A stretch of 64,000 bases of DNA from Capnocytophaga canis (lineage in GTDB: Bacteria; Bacteroidota; Bacteroidia; Flavobacteriales; Flavobacteriaceae). Below, piece after piece: positions 1-8,162 of this stretch; the stretch's first letter is position 1; every line of letters begins with the position of its first letter. The position numbers and the translations under genes are program-made. Below the pieces are notes generated by a model. That model was not told the DNA's origin. It worked only from the letters and a program-made list of their open reading frames with translations, and searched no databases. Location: contig NZ_CDOI01000001.1 of the NCBI RefSeq assembly GCF_000827555.1, forward strand, positions 62,001 through 126,000, read 5' to 3'.

Positions 1-16
1 GGTTCATAAAGTTTAT

Positions 17-60
17 AATCCAAAAAGAGATTGTTCCAAAAGACAATCTCTTTTTGGATT
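17..60. terminator. Perfect 18-bp hairpin downstream of ogt
   Basis: An exact inverted repeat (17-34 against 43-60) with an 8-base loop lies 27 bases past the ogt stop codon. The arms contain A/T runs, but no long T tract follows on either strand outside the stem. It probably ends the leftward ogt transcript, and may also serve a gene left of the window. Confidence 0.7.
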
Positions 61-86
61 TGTAAAATAAGCTTGTTTTCCGGTTT

Positions 87-611
87 TTAATACAATATCA
101 GTTGGTTGCTTTCCAATTCAAGTAAAAACTTCTTACGCCAGAGCCCTCCTGCATAGCCTATGAGGGAGCCATTTTGACCAATTACTCGATGGCATGGAAC
201 AATAATCGCAACTGGATTCATTCCGTTGGCGGAGGCAACTGCCCGAATCCCCTTGATGTTACCTAAAGTGATAGCTTGTTCTTTATATGAAATCGTTTTT
301 CCGTAAGGAATGTTGAGAAGTGATTCCCACACTCGTTGTTGAAAATCCGTACCGCGAAGATCTAAAGGTAAATTAAACTCGGTGATTTCCTTTGAAAAGT
401 AGGCTTTTATTTGCTTTTCTAACTCTAAAAATAGAGGTGTTTTTTCTTCAACAATAGAGGCTTGAAAGCATTTTTTTAACTTATCTAATTCTATTTCGGT
501 TTGTTCATTGTCATAAAAATCTAACATACAAACTCCATGGGAAGAAACACATGCTAACAATTCCCCGATGGGTGTGGTTATGTAGCTCTTATAAATGGTG
601 TTTTCTATCAT
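87..611 (-). CDS. ogt: Methylated-DNA--protein-cysteine methyltransferase
   Basis: This cytoplasmic DNA-repair protein removes alkyl groups from O6-alkylguanine by transferring them once to its own cysteine. The acceptor motif PCHRVIG is at residues 139-145 (Cys140), followed by the usual G-Y-A-G-G-L-W-R-K-K stretch. The helix-turn-helix part before it (about 90-135, with RAVASANGMNP) is well preserved. Its 174 residues match the family. The ATG shares one base with the upstream stop codon (TGATG), so it is the last gene of a three-gene operon and probably translationally coupled. No Ada-type regulatory domain is attached. Identification is secure. Confidence 0.95.
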   Translation of the reverse strand: MIENTIYKSYITTPIGELLACVSSHGVCMLDFYDNEQTEIELDKLKKCFQASIVEEKTPLFLELEKQIKAYFSKEITEFNLPLDLRGTDFQQRVWESLLNIPYGKTISYKEQAITLGNIKGIRAVASANGMNPVAIIVPCHRVIGQNGSLIGYAGGLWRKKFLLELESNQLILY

Positions 612-1180
612 CAGAAATGAAAATTAAATTGAATGTAGCCTATTTTTGCTAACCGACTTTCAAACCATTCTGAAGTTTTTTTCAAGTCGAAAGTATTGTT
701 ATCCTTTGTAACACTGTATTTTATAAAGAATCCAGGTTCCGTACATATAGAAAAGTGTTTACTAATTCTATATAAAATTCCAAAAAAAGGATTGATTGCT
801 AGTATTTTAGTTCGCTGCTTTCGCGAAGTATAATCAATATGTCTTCCCCATAGGTCGATTCCATAGTAGAACGACCAATTTCCACTTTGTTTTAATATTG
901 TTTCTACCCCAATTTTTAGACCAATATCGTAAATGGCATCATCTGTAGTTTCTATTCGATAATCTCCAGCCAAGCGATAACCGAGTTTTTCCTTAGGAGA
1001 GTATTTGTATTCAAACAAAAAAGCATTAGCGTCACTCGGAAAGGCCATATTCACGAATTTAGATATACCAATTCCAACCTGATGCTTTTGTGTTGTAACA
1101 AAAGAAACATTGCTCTCCTGTTGAGCGAGAGCAATGTTTGCTATAAATAATATTGTAAAAAAAATGATTATTTTATTCAT
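611..1180 (-). CDS. Putative outer membrane beta-barrel protein
   Basis: The function is unknown. The protein has 189 residues with a Sec signal peptide (residues 1-19, cut after A-L-A), then alternating polar and hydrophobic stretches suited to amphipathic beta strands. It ends in F-N-F-H-F; a C-terminal phenylalanine is typical of outer membrane barrels. I recognise no named family. It sits between a lipoprotein gene and ogt and overlaps each by one base (TAATG upstream, TGATG downstream), so the three are surely co-transcribed. It could instead be a periplasmic beta-sandwich protein. Confidence 0.7.
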   Translation of the reverse strand: MNKIIIFFTILFIANIALAQQESNVSFVTTQKHQVGIGISKFVNMAFPSDANAFLFEYKYSPKEKLGYRLAGDYRIETTDDAIYDIGLKIGVETILKQSGNWSFYYGIDLWGRHIDYTSRKQRTKILAINPFFGILYRISKHFSICTEPGFFIKYSVTKDNNTFDLKKTSEWFESRLAKIGYIQFNFHF

Positions 1181-2328
1181 TATTTTCTTCCTTCAAAAAA
1201 TCTTTTGAAAATCTTTTCTACTCTTTCAGGAAAGTCTGAAACGAAATTCTCAGCTTTCTCTTTTGAACCATCTTCAAAAATCAAATAAGGAATTAATTTT
1301 TCAGTATTGTCTTTTTCAAGTTTTAAATCAGCTATCTTTTTTGAGTTTTTGAACACCTCTGATTTGATGAATGAGTTAATTTCTTCAGCTGACATATCAT
1401 CGATGTCCTTTTTGGAACCATAAAGTCCTTTTAAATCAGCTAAATTTCTGATTATTAATTCATTATGAGTTATTTCTAAAGTGATTTTTTCTATATCTGA
1501 TTCTGGATTGATATTTTCAATGTCGGTGTGAGTTAGCTTTACTTCTCCTTTCAATGATGTAGAACACGCGTTTGGAGAACTGAAAACAAAGTCTAATCTG
1601 AATATATTTTCACTGGTTTTATTCCATTTTAGATTTGCAGTAAATGGGTTTGCATATGCTTCAATATCTGCTTTTTCAATCATGATTGATTCCCCTGTCT
1701 GCATGTATGCGACATCATTTACCTTTATGCTGAAAATTTTAGAAGAATCAACGGTAACTGAAATATTCCCCCTTTTAGGCAACTTAACTTCTTTGCCTTC
1801 AATTGTGAATGTTTGGTCTGTATAGCCATCTAAAATCAGTGTGGCGTTGTTAGTAGTTGCGTCTTTTTTTGAAGGAAAATGCAAAGTTATGTTATTTCCG
1901 TTGCTTTTCTTCCATTTTTTAGATGTATTATCCCAAGTGTAGACTCCTTTCATTAATTGATAATTAAAAGAGTCTTCAAACACATCGCCATACTGATCTT
2001 CAAAAGCATCAGATAAGATACTCATCCAAGAGTGATTTTCTACTTGAGTATAAACATATTCATAAGGAGGATTTCCGTATGTATGAGTTGTTGTTACTGT
2101 TTCGGCAATGGTAAAAAAACTCTCGTAGAAGAAATTAGAAAAGCCTCCATCGTTTAAATCTTTAAGACAATTGTAAAAATTATCAGTTGTTTGCTCAATG
2201 AATTGTTTTGCTTCTTCTCGAGATAGCGGAGTTGTGTCATCTTCTTTTCCGTCTTTAGAACAACTCACAAACGTGATTGCAACTAAAAAAGCAATCGTAA
2301 TTTTTTGTGTCAATCTTGTAAAATTCAT
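1180..2328 (-). CDS. Hypothetical lipoprotein, first gene of the ogt operon
   Basis: A 382-residue protein of unknown function. The N terminus carries a lipoprotein signal peptide with lipobox F-V-S-C (Cys23). Residues C-S-K-D-G-K-E-D-D follow; the K and acidic cluster loosely resemble the Capnocytophaga surface-lipoprotein export signal. The body (about 40-380) shows no motif I know. A -7 box TACTTTTG lies at 2345-2352, 17 bases ahead of the ATG, so this gene starts the operon. The stop codon overlaps the next ATG by one base. Confidence 0.75.
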   Translation of the reverse strand: MNFTRLTQKITIAFLVAITFVSCSKDGKEDDTTPLSREEAKQFIEQTTDNFYNCLKDLNDGGFSNFFYESFFTIAETVTTTHTYGNPPYEYVYTQVENHSWMSILSDAFEDQYGDVFEDSFNYQLMKGVYTWDNTSKKWKKSNGNNITLHFPSKKDATTNNATLILDGYTDQTFTIEGKEVKLPKRGNISVTVDSSKIFSIKVNDVAYMQTGESIMIEKADIEAYANPFTANLKWNKTSENIFRLDFVFSSPNACSTSLKGEVKLTHTDIENINPESDIEKITLEITHNELIIRNLADLKGLYGSKKDIDDMSAEEINSFIKSEVFKNSKKIADLKLEKDNTEKLIPYLIFEDGSKEKAENFVSDFPERVEKIFKRFFEGRK

Positions 2329-2344
2329 AATATATTTTTGTCTG

Positions 2345-2352
2345 CAAAAGTA
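2345..2352 (-). promoter_or_regulatory. -7 box of the ogt operon
   Basis: TACTTTTG on the minus strand fits the Bacteroidota TAnnTTTG consensus and sits just upstream of the lipoprotein ATG. I do not see a good -33 TTTG at the right distance. Confidence 0.45.
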
Positions 2353-2411
2353 ATTTTTTTTCTGTAGGGCATGATTTTTTTTGTACTTTTTTTAACAGTT
2401 TTTATCTGTTA

Positions 2412-3059
2412 TTATGGTGCTAATCGTTCTATTCTCCAATCATAATCGTCCGTTAGTGTATATCGTATTCGGTCGTGTAAACGATTAGGACGACCCTGCC
2501 AAAACTCAATGGATTGTGGACGAACTAAATATCCCCCCCAGTATGATGGACGTAGCACTTCTTTGTTGATGTATTCTTTTTCAAGATTTTCTAGTGTTTC
2601 TTCCAAATAGTCACGACTTGAAATCACCTCACTTTGAGGCGAAACTAAAGCGCCTAATTTACTTCCGAGAGGTCGCGATTCAAAATAACCATCAGATAAA
2701 TTTTCAGGTAATTTTTCAGCTATTCCCTTGATAATTACTTGTCGTTCCATATTAGCCCAAAAAAATGAAAGACATACATTTGGGTGAACTTCAATGGCTT
2801 TGCCTTTTTCACTTGAGTAGTTGGTAAAGAAAATAAATCCTTCGTGAGTGTATTTTTTTAGCAATACCACTCGGGCTTTGGGAAAACCGTCCAAGCCTAT
2901 GGTTGAAACCGTCATTGCATTAGGTTCGTCCACTCCGCCACTTTCTTCTACTTCGTAAAACCACGTTTGAAACAATTGCAATGGATTTTCAGGGATATCA
3001 TTTTCAACAAGAACCTTTTTATCATAAATTTTTCGGTAATTTCCTAAATCTTTCTCCAT
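2412..3059 (-). CDS. pdxH: Pyridoxamine 5'-phosphate oxidase
   Basis: An FMN-dependent cytoplasmic enzyme that oxidises pyridoxine or pyridoxamine 5'-phosphate to pyridoxal 5'-phosphate. Visible marks are the FMN-binding split-barrel core (about 45-130), the R-P-L-G-S-K-L-G-A segment near 131, and the C-terminal family signature E-F-W-Q-G-R-P-N-R-L-H-D-R around residue 186. Length (215 aa) matches the family. It is a single gene, divergent from purB, with a good promoter (3081-3113) just ahead of its ATG. Confidence 0.95.
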   Translation of the reverse strand: MEKDLGNYRKIYDKKVLVENDIPENPLQLFQTWFYEVEESGGVDEPNAMTVSTIGLDGFPKARVVLLKKYTHEGFIFFTNYSSEKGKAIEVHPNVCLSFFWANMERQVIIKGIAEKLPENLSDGYFESRPLGSKLGALVSPQSEVISSRDYLEETLENLEKEYINKEVLRPSYWGGYLVRPQSIEFWQGRPNRLHDRIRYTLTDDYDWRIERLAP

Positions 3060-3080
3060 AGAATAGTTGTTTTGAGATCA

Positions 3081-3113
3081 CAAAAGTACGTAAAAACCAT
3101 GAGAGGTAACAAA
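3081..3113 (-). promoter_or_regulatory. Promoter of pdxH (-33 TTTG, -7 TACTTTTG)
   Basis: On the minus strand, TTTG (3113-3110) and TACTTTTG (3088-3081) are separated by 21 bases, a good match to the flavobacterial housekeeping promoter. It sits 22 bases from the pdxH ATG. Confidence 0.65.
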
Positions 3114-3121
3114 TATTTTTC

Positions 3122-3129
3122 TATATTTG
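3122..3129 (+). promoter_or_regulatory. -7 box of purB
   Basis: TATATTTG matches TAnnTTTG and lies 27 bases before the purB ATG. No convincing -33 element is seen. It lies next to the divergent pdxH promoter. Confidence 0.5.
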
Positions 3130-3156
3130 TACCTTATTTTTAAAATATAAAGCACA

Positions 3157-4491
3157 ATGTCATTACAAGCTATATCTCCTATTGACGGTCGTTATGCCGA
3201 TAAAACAACTTCCTTGATTCCTTATTTTTCGGAAGAAGCTCTTATTAGATATCGAGTTTTGGTTGAAATTGAATATTTCATTGCTCTTTGTGAGTTGCCA
3301 TTGCCACAGTTGGAAGGATTCCCTACTGAATTATTTCCTGAATTGAGAAATTTGTATATAAATTTTGATCAAGAGGCAGCAAAGGAGGTTAAAAATATTG
3401 AAAAAACTACTAATCACGATGTTAAAGCGGTTGAATATTTTATCAAAGCCGCATTTGACAGATTGAATATTTCCCAGTTTAAAGAATTTATTCACTTTGG
3501 TTTAACTTCACAAGATATTAATAATACAGCTGTTCCGCTTTCGCTAAAAGAAGCTACTTCAAATGTTTATTATGTTGAATTACAAGGTGTGATAGATAAA
3601 TTGGCTCAGTTGATTGATGAATGGAAAGATATTCCTCTATTGGCACGCACTCACGGACAACCTGCATCACCCACTCGTTTAGGGAAAGAATTTGAGGTTT
3701 TTAAAAAACGTATTGAAGAACAAATAAAACAATTAAAGGCTGTTCCGTTTGCTGCAAAATTCGGAGGTGCCACAGGGAATTATAACGCTCATAAGGTTGC
3801 ATATTCAGCTATTGATTGGAAGGCTTTTGGAACTCAATTTGTAGAACAAAAATTAGGGCTACACCATTCATTTCCAACCACGCAAATTGAGCATTATGAT
3901 CATTTAGCAGCAATGTTTGATGCTTTCAAACGTATTAATACCATACTGATAGACTTCAACCGTGATGTATGGACGTATATTTCAATGGATTATTTTAAAC
4001 AGAAAATCAAAGCAGGTGAAGTAGGATCATCAGCCATGCCACATAAAGTCAATCCTATCGATTTCGAAAATTCAGAAGGAAATTTAGGAATTGCAAATGC
4101 CATTTTTGAACATTTGTCTGCAAAATTACCCATTTCTCGCTTACAGCGTGATTTGACCGATAGTACCGTACTCAGAAATATAGGAGTTCCTTTTGGACAC
4201 ACGCTCATTGGACTTAAAGCAACCCTCAAAGGGCTGAACAAATTGCTATTGAATGAAGAAAAAATTCGTTGGGATTTGGAGCAAAATTGGTCAGTAGTGG
4301 CAGAAGCTATTCAAACGATCCTGCGTCGTGAAGGTTATCCAAATCCGTATGAATCCCTCAAAGGATTAACACGTACGAACGAAAAAATTAATCAACAAAC
4401 CATTGCAGCGTTCATCGAAACCCTGGAAGTTTCTGACGTTATAAAAGCCGAGTTAAAAGCCATCAAGCCAGAAAATTATACTGGAATTTAG
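3157..4491 (+). CDS. purB: Adenylosuccinate lyase
   Basis: It catalyses two steps of purine synthesis: fumarate release from SAICAR and from adenylosuccinate. The fumarase/aspartase-superfamily signature G-S-S-A-M-P-H-K-V-N-P lies near residue 290, with the T-H-G-Q-P-A-S-P-T substrate loop (about 167) and the L-T-S-Q-D-I-N segment (about 123). The 444-residue length and the M-S-L-Q-A-I-S-P-I-D-G-R-Y start fit the E. coli-type PurB subfamily. It is monocistronic, with its own promoter and a strong hairpin after the stop codon. Confidence 0.97.
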   Translation: MSLQAISPIDGRYADKTTSLIPYFSEEALIRYRVLVEIEYFIALCELPLPQLEGFPTELFPELRNLYINFDQEAAKEVKNIEKTTNHDVKAVEYFIKAAFDRLNISQFKEFIHFGLTSQDINNTAVPLSLKEATSNVYYVELQGVIDKLAQLIDEWKDIPLLARTHGQPASPTRLGKEFEVFKKRIEEQIKQLKAVPFAAKFGGATGNYNAHKVAYSAIDWKAFGTQFVEQKLGLHHSFPTTQIEHYDHLAAMFDAFKRINTILIDFNRDVWTYISMDYFKQKIKAGEVGSSAMPHKVNPIDFENSEGNLGIANAIFEHLSAKLPISRLQRDLTDSTVLRNIGVPFGHTLIGLKATLKGLNKLLLNEEKIRWDLEQNWSVVAEAIQTILRREGYPNPYESLKGLTRTNEKINQQTIAAFIETLEVSDVIKAELKAIKPENYTGI

Positions 4492-4509
4492 ATAAATAAT
4501 TCAAAAAGA

Positions 4510-4552
4510 GCTATTTGAGGAATCTAAAACTTTTTTTGATTCCTCGAATAGC
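4510..4552. terminator. Bidirectional terminator between purB and rmuC
   Basis: A 15-bp stem (4510-4524 with 4538-4552, one G-T wobble) separates two convergent genes. T tracts follow on both strands, so it can end both transcripts. It stops five bases before the rmuC stop codon. Confidence 0.85.
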
Positions 4553-4556
4553 ATTT

Positions 4557-5885
4557 TTATTCCTCATTCCATTCATCTGTAGGCAAAGCTCTTTTTAAAA
4601 TAGCTTCGGGTAAGGATTTTTTAGATTTTACCCCCATAGCTCTTAGCCGTTCAACGCTACGTACCAGATTTCCTTTTCCTTCTACAAGTTTATTCATAGC
4701 GTTGCTATATTCCCCTTTCGCTTCATCCATTTTTTTACCGATTTTAATCAAATCAGAGACGAAGCCTTCAAATTTGTCATACAAAGCCCCTGCCTGACGC
4801 GAAATTTCATAGGCGTTTTCTTGTTGTTTTTGATTTGTCCACATGGAGTCAATGGTGCGAAGAGTAGCCAATAAGGTCGTTGGAGTCACGATTACAATGT
4901 TTTGAGCAAAGGCTTTGGTGTAGAGCGATTCATCTTCTTGTAGAGCTACCGCAAAAGCAGGTTCAATGGGAATAAACATCAACACAAAATCAGGGCTTTG
5001 AGTATATAAGTCCTCGTATTTTTTACTAGAAAGTTGTTCAATATGCCTACGTATGGAATTAGTATGTTGCTTTAAAAATATAGGTCTTTCTTCCTCTGAA
5101 GCATTTACAAAACGTTCATAATCAGTAAGTGAAACTTTTGAATCCACAATTATTTTCTTTCCATCTGGTAAGTGAATAACCACATCGGGAATTGCTCGAG
5201 TGCCATCTTCACGTACAAATGACTCCTGAACAGTATATTCCCGCCCCTTTTCCAAATTGGATTTTTCGAGTACTTTTTCCAGCACCAACTCACCCCAGTT
5301 CCCTTGAATTTTACTGTCACCCTTCAGTGCTTTCGTCAGATTTTCAGCCTCTTTCGTAATTCGTAGATTTTGGCTTTGCAGGTCAATAAGTTGCTGTTTC
5401 AAAGCCGAGTGAATACTGATATTTTCTTTTTGGCTGTGTTCTACTTTTTGCTCGAAATCTTTGATTTTTTCTTGCAGTGGATTCAGAATATTCTTTAAAT
5501 TTTCACGGTTTTGTTCTGTGAATTTGGATGATTTTTCTTCCAAAATTCGGTTAGCTAAATTTTCAAATTCTTTGGTAAACCTTTCTTGAAGCTGTTCAGA
5601 TTCTTTATCTTTTTCTCTGAGTTTAGTTATCAAGTGATCTTTTTCAACATCCGATTTTGCCAAATAAAGACTTAACTCTTCTTTTTCTTTTCGGATTTCT
5701 TCCTTTTCACTTTTTTCGATTGCTAAACGATTTTCCAACTCTTGAATTGTTCGTTGTTGCAACTCCTCTCGTTCCAAAGTTGTGGAAAGTAAAGAGTTTG
5801 TTTTTAATTTATTGATGTAATTTCCGATGAAAAATCCGACAAGTAAACAGAAGAAAATCAGTAATATATATATGATTGCATCCAT
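4557..5885 (-). CDS. rmuC: DNA recombination protein RmuC
   Basis: RmuC-family proteins limit DNA inversions and carry a PD-(D/E)XK-like nuclease fold; their exact activity is poorly known. From the chosen ATG the protein has 442 residues: a membrane anchor (about 3-22), a long coiled coil (about 30-180), then the conserved domain with G-N-W-G-E-L and I-P-D-V-V-I-H-L-P-D-G-K-K-I-I-V-D-S-K. An in-frame TTG at 5954 would add 23 residues, but the promoter at 5925-5955 lies inside that extension, so the ATG at 5885 is preferred. Confidence 0.92.
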   Translation of the reverse strand: MDAIIYILLIFFCLLVGFFIGNYINKLKTNSLLSTTLEREELQQRTIQELENRLAIEKSEKEEIRKEKEELSLYLAKSDVEKDHLITKLREKDKESEQLQERFTKEFENLANRILEEKSSKFTEQNRENLKNILNPLQEKIKDFEQKVEHSQKENISIHSALKQQLIDLQSQNLRITKEAENLTKALKGDSKIQGNWGELVLEKVLEKSNLEKGREYTVQESFVREDGTRAIPDVVIHLPDGKKIIVDSKVSLTDYERFVNASEEERPIFLKQHTNSIRRHIEQLSSKKYEDLYTQSPDFVLMFIPIEPAFAVALQEDESLYTKAFAQNIVIVTPTTLLATLRTIDSMWTNQKQQENAYEISRQAGALYDKFEGFVSDLIKIGKKMDEAKGEYSNAMNKLVEGKGNLVRSVERLRAMGVKSKKSLPEAILKRALPTDEWNEE

Positions 5886-5924
5886 AAAGAGTGATGTTTT
5901 TGTTAAAATTATTTCTACGAAGAG

Positions 5925-5955
5925 CAAATATACTTTAATCTTTATATAAAACAAA
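5925..5955 (-). promoter_or_regulatory. Promoter of rmuC (-33 TTTG, -7 TATATTTG)
   Basis: TTTG at 5955-5952 and TATATTTG at 5932-5925 are spaced by 19 bases. Transcription would begin near 5918-5921, which rules out the TTG start at 5954 and supports the ATG at 5885. Confidence 0.65.
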
Positions 5956-5988
5956 AAGAAAAGGGATAGATTTCACAACCATCCCTTC
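5951..5988 (-). terminator. Terminator downstream of hemN
   Basis: A 7-bp stem (AAGGGAT at 5961-5967 with ATCCCTT at 5981-5987) is followed on the minus strand by a T-rich tail. It touches the -33 region of the rmuC promoter. Confidence 0.6.
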
Positions 5989-6082
5989 TCAAATCACTAA
6001 CTAAAAAACTCAATCACTATGATTACTTTATAACATTCAACGAAGTTTCTTAAAAAGAAGCTAACATTTTTATTTATATCTG

Positions 6083-7447
6083 TTATACAGTCATACTAAA
6101 AATTTTTGTATTCGGTATATTCCGCTGTAAACGTAGATCAAACGCCATACACAAATTCCTCACAAAAGGTCTTCCCTCATTGGTTACTCGTATGCTTTTC
6201 TCCCTCAGCTCAATAAGACCGTCACTGACCATTTCATTTAATTTTGACTTAATAGACTCTATTTCAGAGGTGTACATTTTATCTTCTTCCCATGAAGTAT
6301 TGAAATGACACATCAAATTTAGGATATGCTGACGGATAATTAGATCCTCTTCATTTAAGATATGTCCCCTAAAAACAGGGATCTCATTCCGCTGGATCCG
6401 TGCGTAATAATCCTCCAAATCTTTCTCATTTTGAGCAAATCCGTACCAGCTATCACTGATGGAGGACATTCCTAAACCAATCATTACCTGGGTTTTTGAG
6501 GCTGTGTACCCCATAAAATTTCGGTGTAAGCTGTTGGTTTCAAATGATTTGTACATTGAATCAGTTGGTAAAGCAAAATGATCCATACCTATTTCAACAT
6601 ATCCTGCATCTATCAAATGTTTCTTGCCAGTTTCGTAGAGTAACCGCTTTTCCTCCCCCGAAGGCAGGTTGCTCTCATCAAATCCTCGTTGTCCACTACC
6701 TTTAATCCAAGGAACATGGGCATAGCTATAAAACGCAATCCTATCAGGGTGCAAACTATTCGTTTTATCAATAGTAAACAGCACGTCGTCAAGAGTCTGG
6801 AAAGGCAATCCGAATACTAAATCATGGCTCACGGACTTATATCCTATTTTTCTTGCCCATTCTGTAACTTTTTTTACGTTTTCGAACGGTTGTATGCGAT
6901 GAATTGCCTTTTGAACCTTTAAAGAATAGTCTTGAACTCCAAAACTTACTCGTTCGAATCCTAAACTGTACAAAACTTTTAAATGAGTCTCTGTAGAGTT
7001 GTTAGGATGTCCTTCAAAGCTAAATTCTTTATCCTTAGCAATGTCAGCATATTCAAAAATGCCCTCAAGCAAACGTTTTAACTCTTCTGGTTTAAAGAAC
7101 GTTGGTGTGCCTCCTCCCAAATGAATCTCTTTAATGAGAGGTTTTTCTTGCAACACATCTAAATATAATTTCCATTCTTTCAAAACAGCATCAATATAAG
7201 GACTCTCCATTTCGTGTCGTTTGGTGATGCGTTTGTGACATCCGCAGAAAGTACATAAACTTTCGCAAAATGGCAAATGGATATAAAGGCTGATTCCCTC
7301 TGTTTTGTTGCTTTCGTGAAATGATCTTTTTAGACTATTTAGCCATTTATCATTCGAAAAAGATTCATTATCCCAATATGGAACCGTTGGATAACTCGTG
7401 TAACGCGGCCCCGCAACGTTGTATTTTTGTATAAGTGAAACAGTCAT
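6083..7447 (-). CDS. hemN: Oxygen-independent coproporphyrinogen III oxidase
   Basis: A radical-SAM enzyme of haem synthesis that decarboxylates coproporphyrinogen III to protoporphyrinogen IX without oxygen. The 4Fe-4S/SAM motif C-E-S-L-C-T-F-C-G-C spans residues 61-70 (Cys61, 65, 68 plus Cys70, as in true HemN rather than HemW). The N-terminal P-R-Y-T-S-Y-P-T segment is also HemN-specific. Length 454 fits. The ATG at 7447 is used; an in-frame TTG at 7456 lies almost on the predicted transcription start. A Crp/Fnr-like palindrome lies upstream (7496-7507), suggesting induction at low oxygen. Confidence 0.95.
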   Translation of the reverse strand: MTVSLIQKYNVAGPRYTSYPTVPYWDNESFSNDKWLNSLKRSFHESNKTEGISLYIHLPFCESLCTFCGCHKRITKRHEMESPYIDAVLKEWKLYLDVLQEKPLIKEIHLGGGTPTFFKPEELKRLLEGIFEYADIAKDKEFSFEGHPNNSTETHLKVLYSLGFERVSFGVQDYSLKVQKAIHRIQPFENVKKVTEWARKIGYKSVSHDLVFGLPFQTLDDVLFTIDKTNSLHPDRIAFYSYAHVPWIKGSGQRGFDESNLPSGEEKRLLYETGKKHLIDAGYVEIGMDHFALPTDSMYKSFETNSLHRNFMGYTASKTQVMIGLGMSSISDSWYGFAQNEKDLEDYYARIQRNEIPVFRGHILNEEDLIIRQHILNLMCHFNTSWEEDKMYTSEIESIKSKLNEMVSDGLIELREKSIRVTNEGRPFVRNLCMAFDLRLQRNIPNTKIFSMTV

Positions 7448-7464
7448 ACTTATCAAGTACCCCG

Positions 7465-7472
7465 CAAAAATA
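7465..7472 (-). promoter_or_regulatory. -7 box of hemN
   Basis: TATTTTTG on the minus strand matches TAnnTTTG. A -33 TTTG is missing at the usual place, and a palindrome overlaps that region instead, as expected for an activator-dependent promoter. Confidence 0.5.
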
Positions 7473-7495
7473 GGGGAGTTTATGTTAATAAAAAA

Positions 7496-7507
7496 TGATA
7501 TATATCA
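7496..7507. promoter_or_regulatory. Crp/Fnr-type operator candidate upstream of hemN
   Basis: TGATATATATCA is a perfect 12-base palindrome with the Fnr-like half-sites TGAT and ATCA spaced by four bases. Its centre (7501.5) lies about 41-44 bases upstream of the start inferred from the -7 box at 7465-7472, the class II activator position. The outer T/A of the full consensus is absent. Confidence 0.5.
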
Positions 7508-7719
7508 GTTAGTTATAAAAAAAGATTTTTTGTACTCTTTTTTGGTTGATAATTTTGATTTTTATCACATCCAATGATGGAATTTTATGATTTTTTAAAA
7601 AAATGATGAAATTGTATTCGTAATATTTTGATTTTCAATTGTTAATTTATGACCTAATATTATACTCTAACTTACGTATTAAAAAATAACAATATTATTT
7701 TATCAATCTAGCAATGTTT

Positions 7720-8008
7720 TAAATTTATTGAGTTCAGTACTTAATTGGATATATTTTTTAATGGTTCAACACTGATTTTTCAGTATTTTGACCGCTTTTC
7801 ATCGGCATTGGAGATTTGGCGTTAAGAAAATCAGTGAATAAAGCGTGAAAATTTTCCACTATTCGAAGCTACCGTAGGAAGCAAGTTTGGAAAATTTGTC
7901 GGAATCCGACTACTTATTTTTTAACGCCCGTGAGGCTCGCACTTTTGGTTCTTTTCGTCTAAGCAAAAGAACAATGTATGAAAATAAATAATGAACTCAA
8001 TAAATTTA
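7720..8008. repeat. Inverted-repeat-bounded intergenic element
   Basis: A 17-bp exact inverted repeat (7720-7736 against 7992-8008) frames 289 bases. Inside, about 7795-7975 differs in composition from the surrounding AT-rich DNA and includes short C/G-containing words. The minus-strand reading around 7921-7975 recalls a repeated non-coding sequence I associate with Bacteroidota intergenic regions, but I cannot confirm copies here. It could be a small non-autonomous mobile element, a repeat-family member or a structured RNA. No transposase is present. Confidence 0.4.
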
Positions 8009-8162
8009 TATTTTTTACTTAATACGAATTTTAGTTGATTTTTGTGTTGATTACAAAGGTAAATAAAAATATTGAATAAAAAAATCGACCACACGCCTGA
8101 GTTAAAGTTTTTTATCAGAGGTGTAGCCGAAGTTTTATTTGAGCGATATCTAATTAACAACC

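Larger units (their letters stand above)
7457..8162. other. 706-base gene-free region between accC and hemN
   Basis: No convincing gene is seen on either strand. It holds the hemN control region at the left end (about 7457-7510), very AT-rich DNA to about 7700, and an inverted-repeat-bounded segment at 7720-8008 whose core is clearly less AT-rich. An open frame of 79 codons on the minus strand (7921-8160) is judged non-coding: it has no recognisable domain and an odd, low-complexity composition. Confidence 0.6.

Noticed and set aside
7921-8160. Open frame of 79 codons on the minus strand in the accC-hemN gap
   Set aside because: No domain, very low-complexity hydrophobic composition, and most of it lies over the inverted-repeat segment. 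Frames of this length occur by chance in AT-rich DNA.
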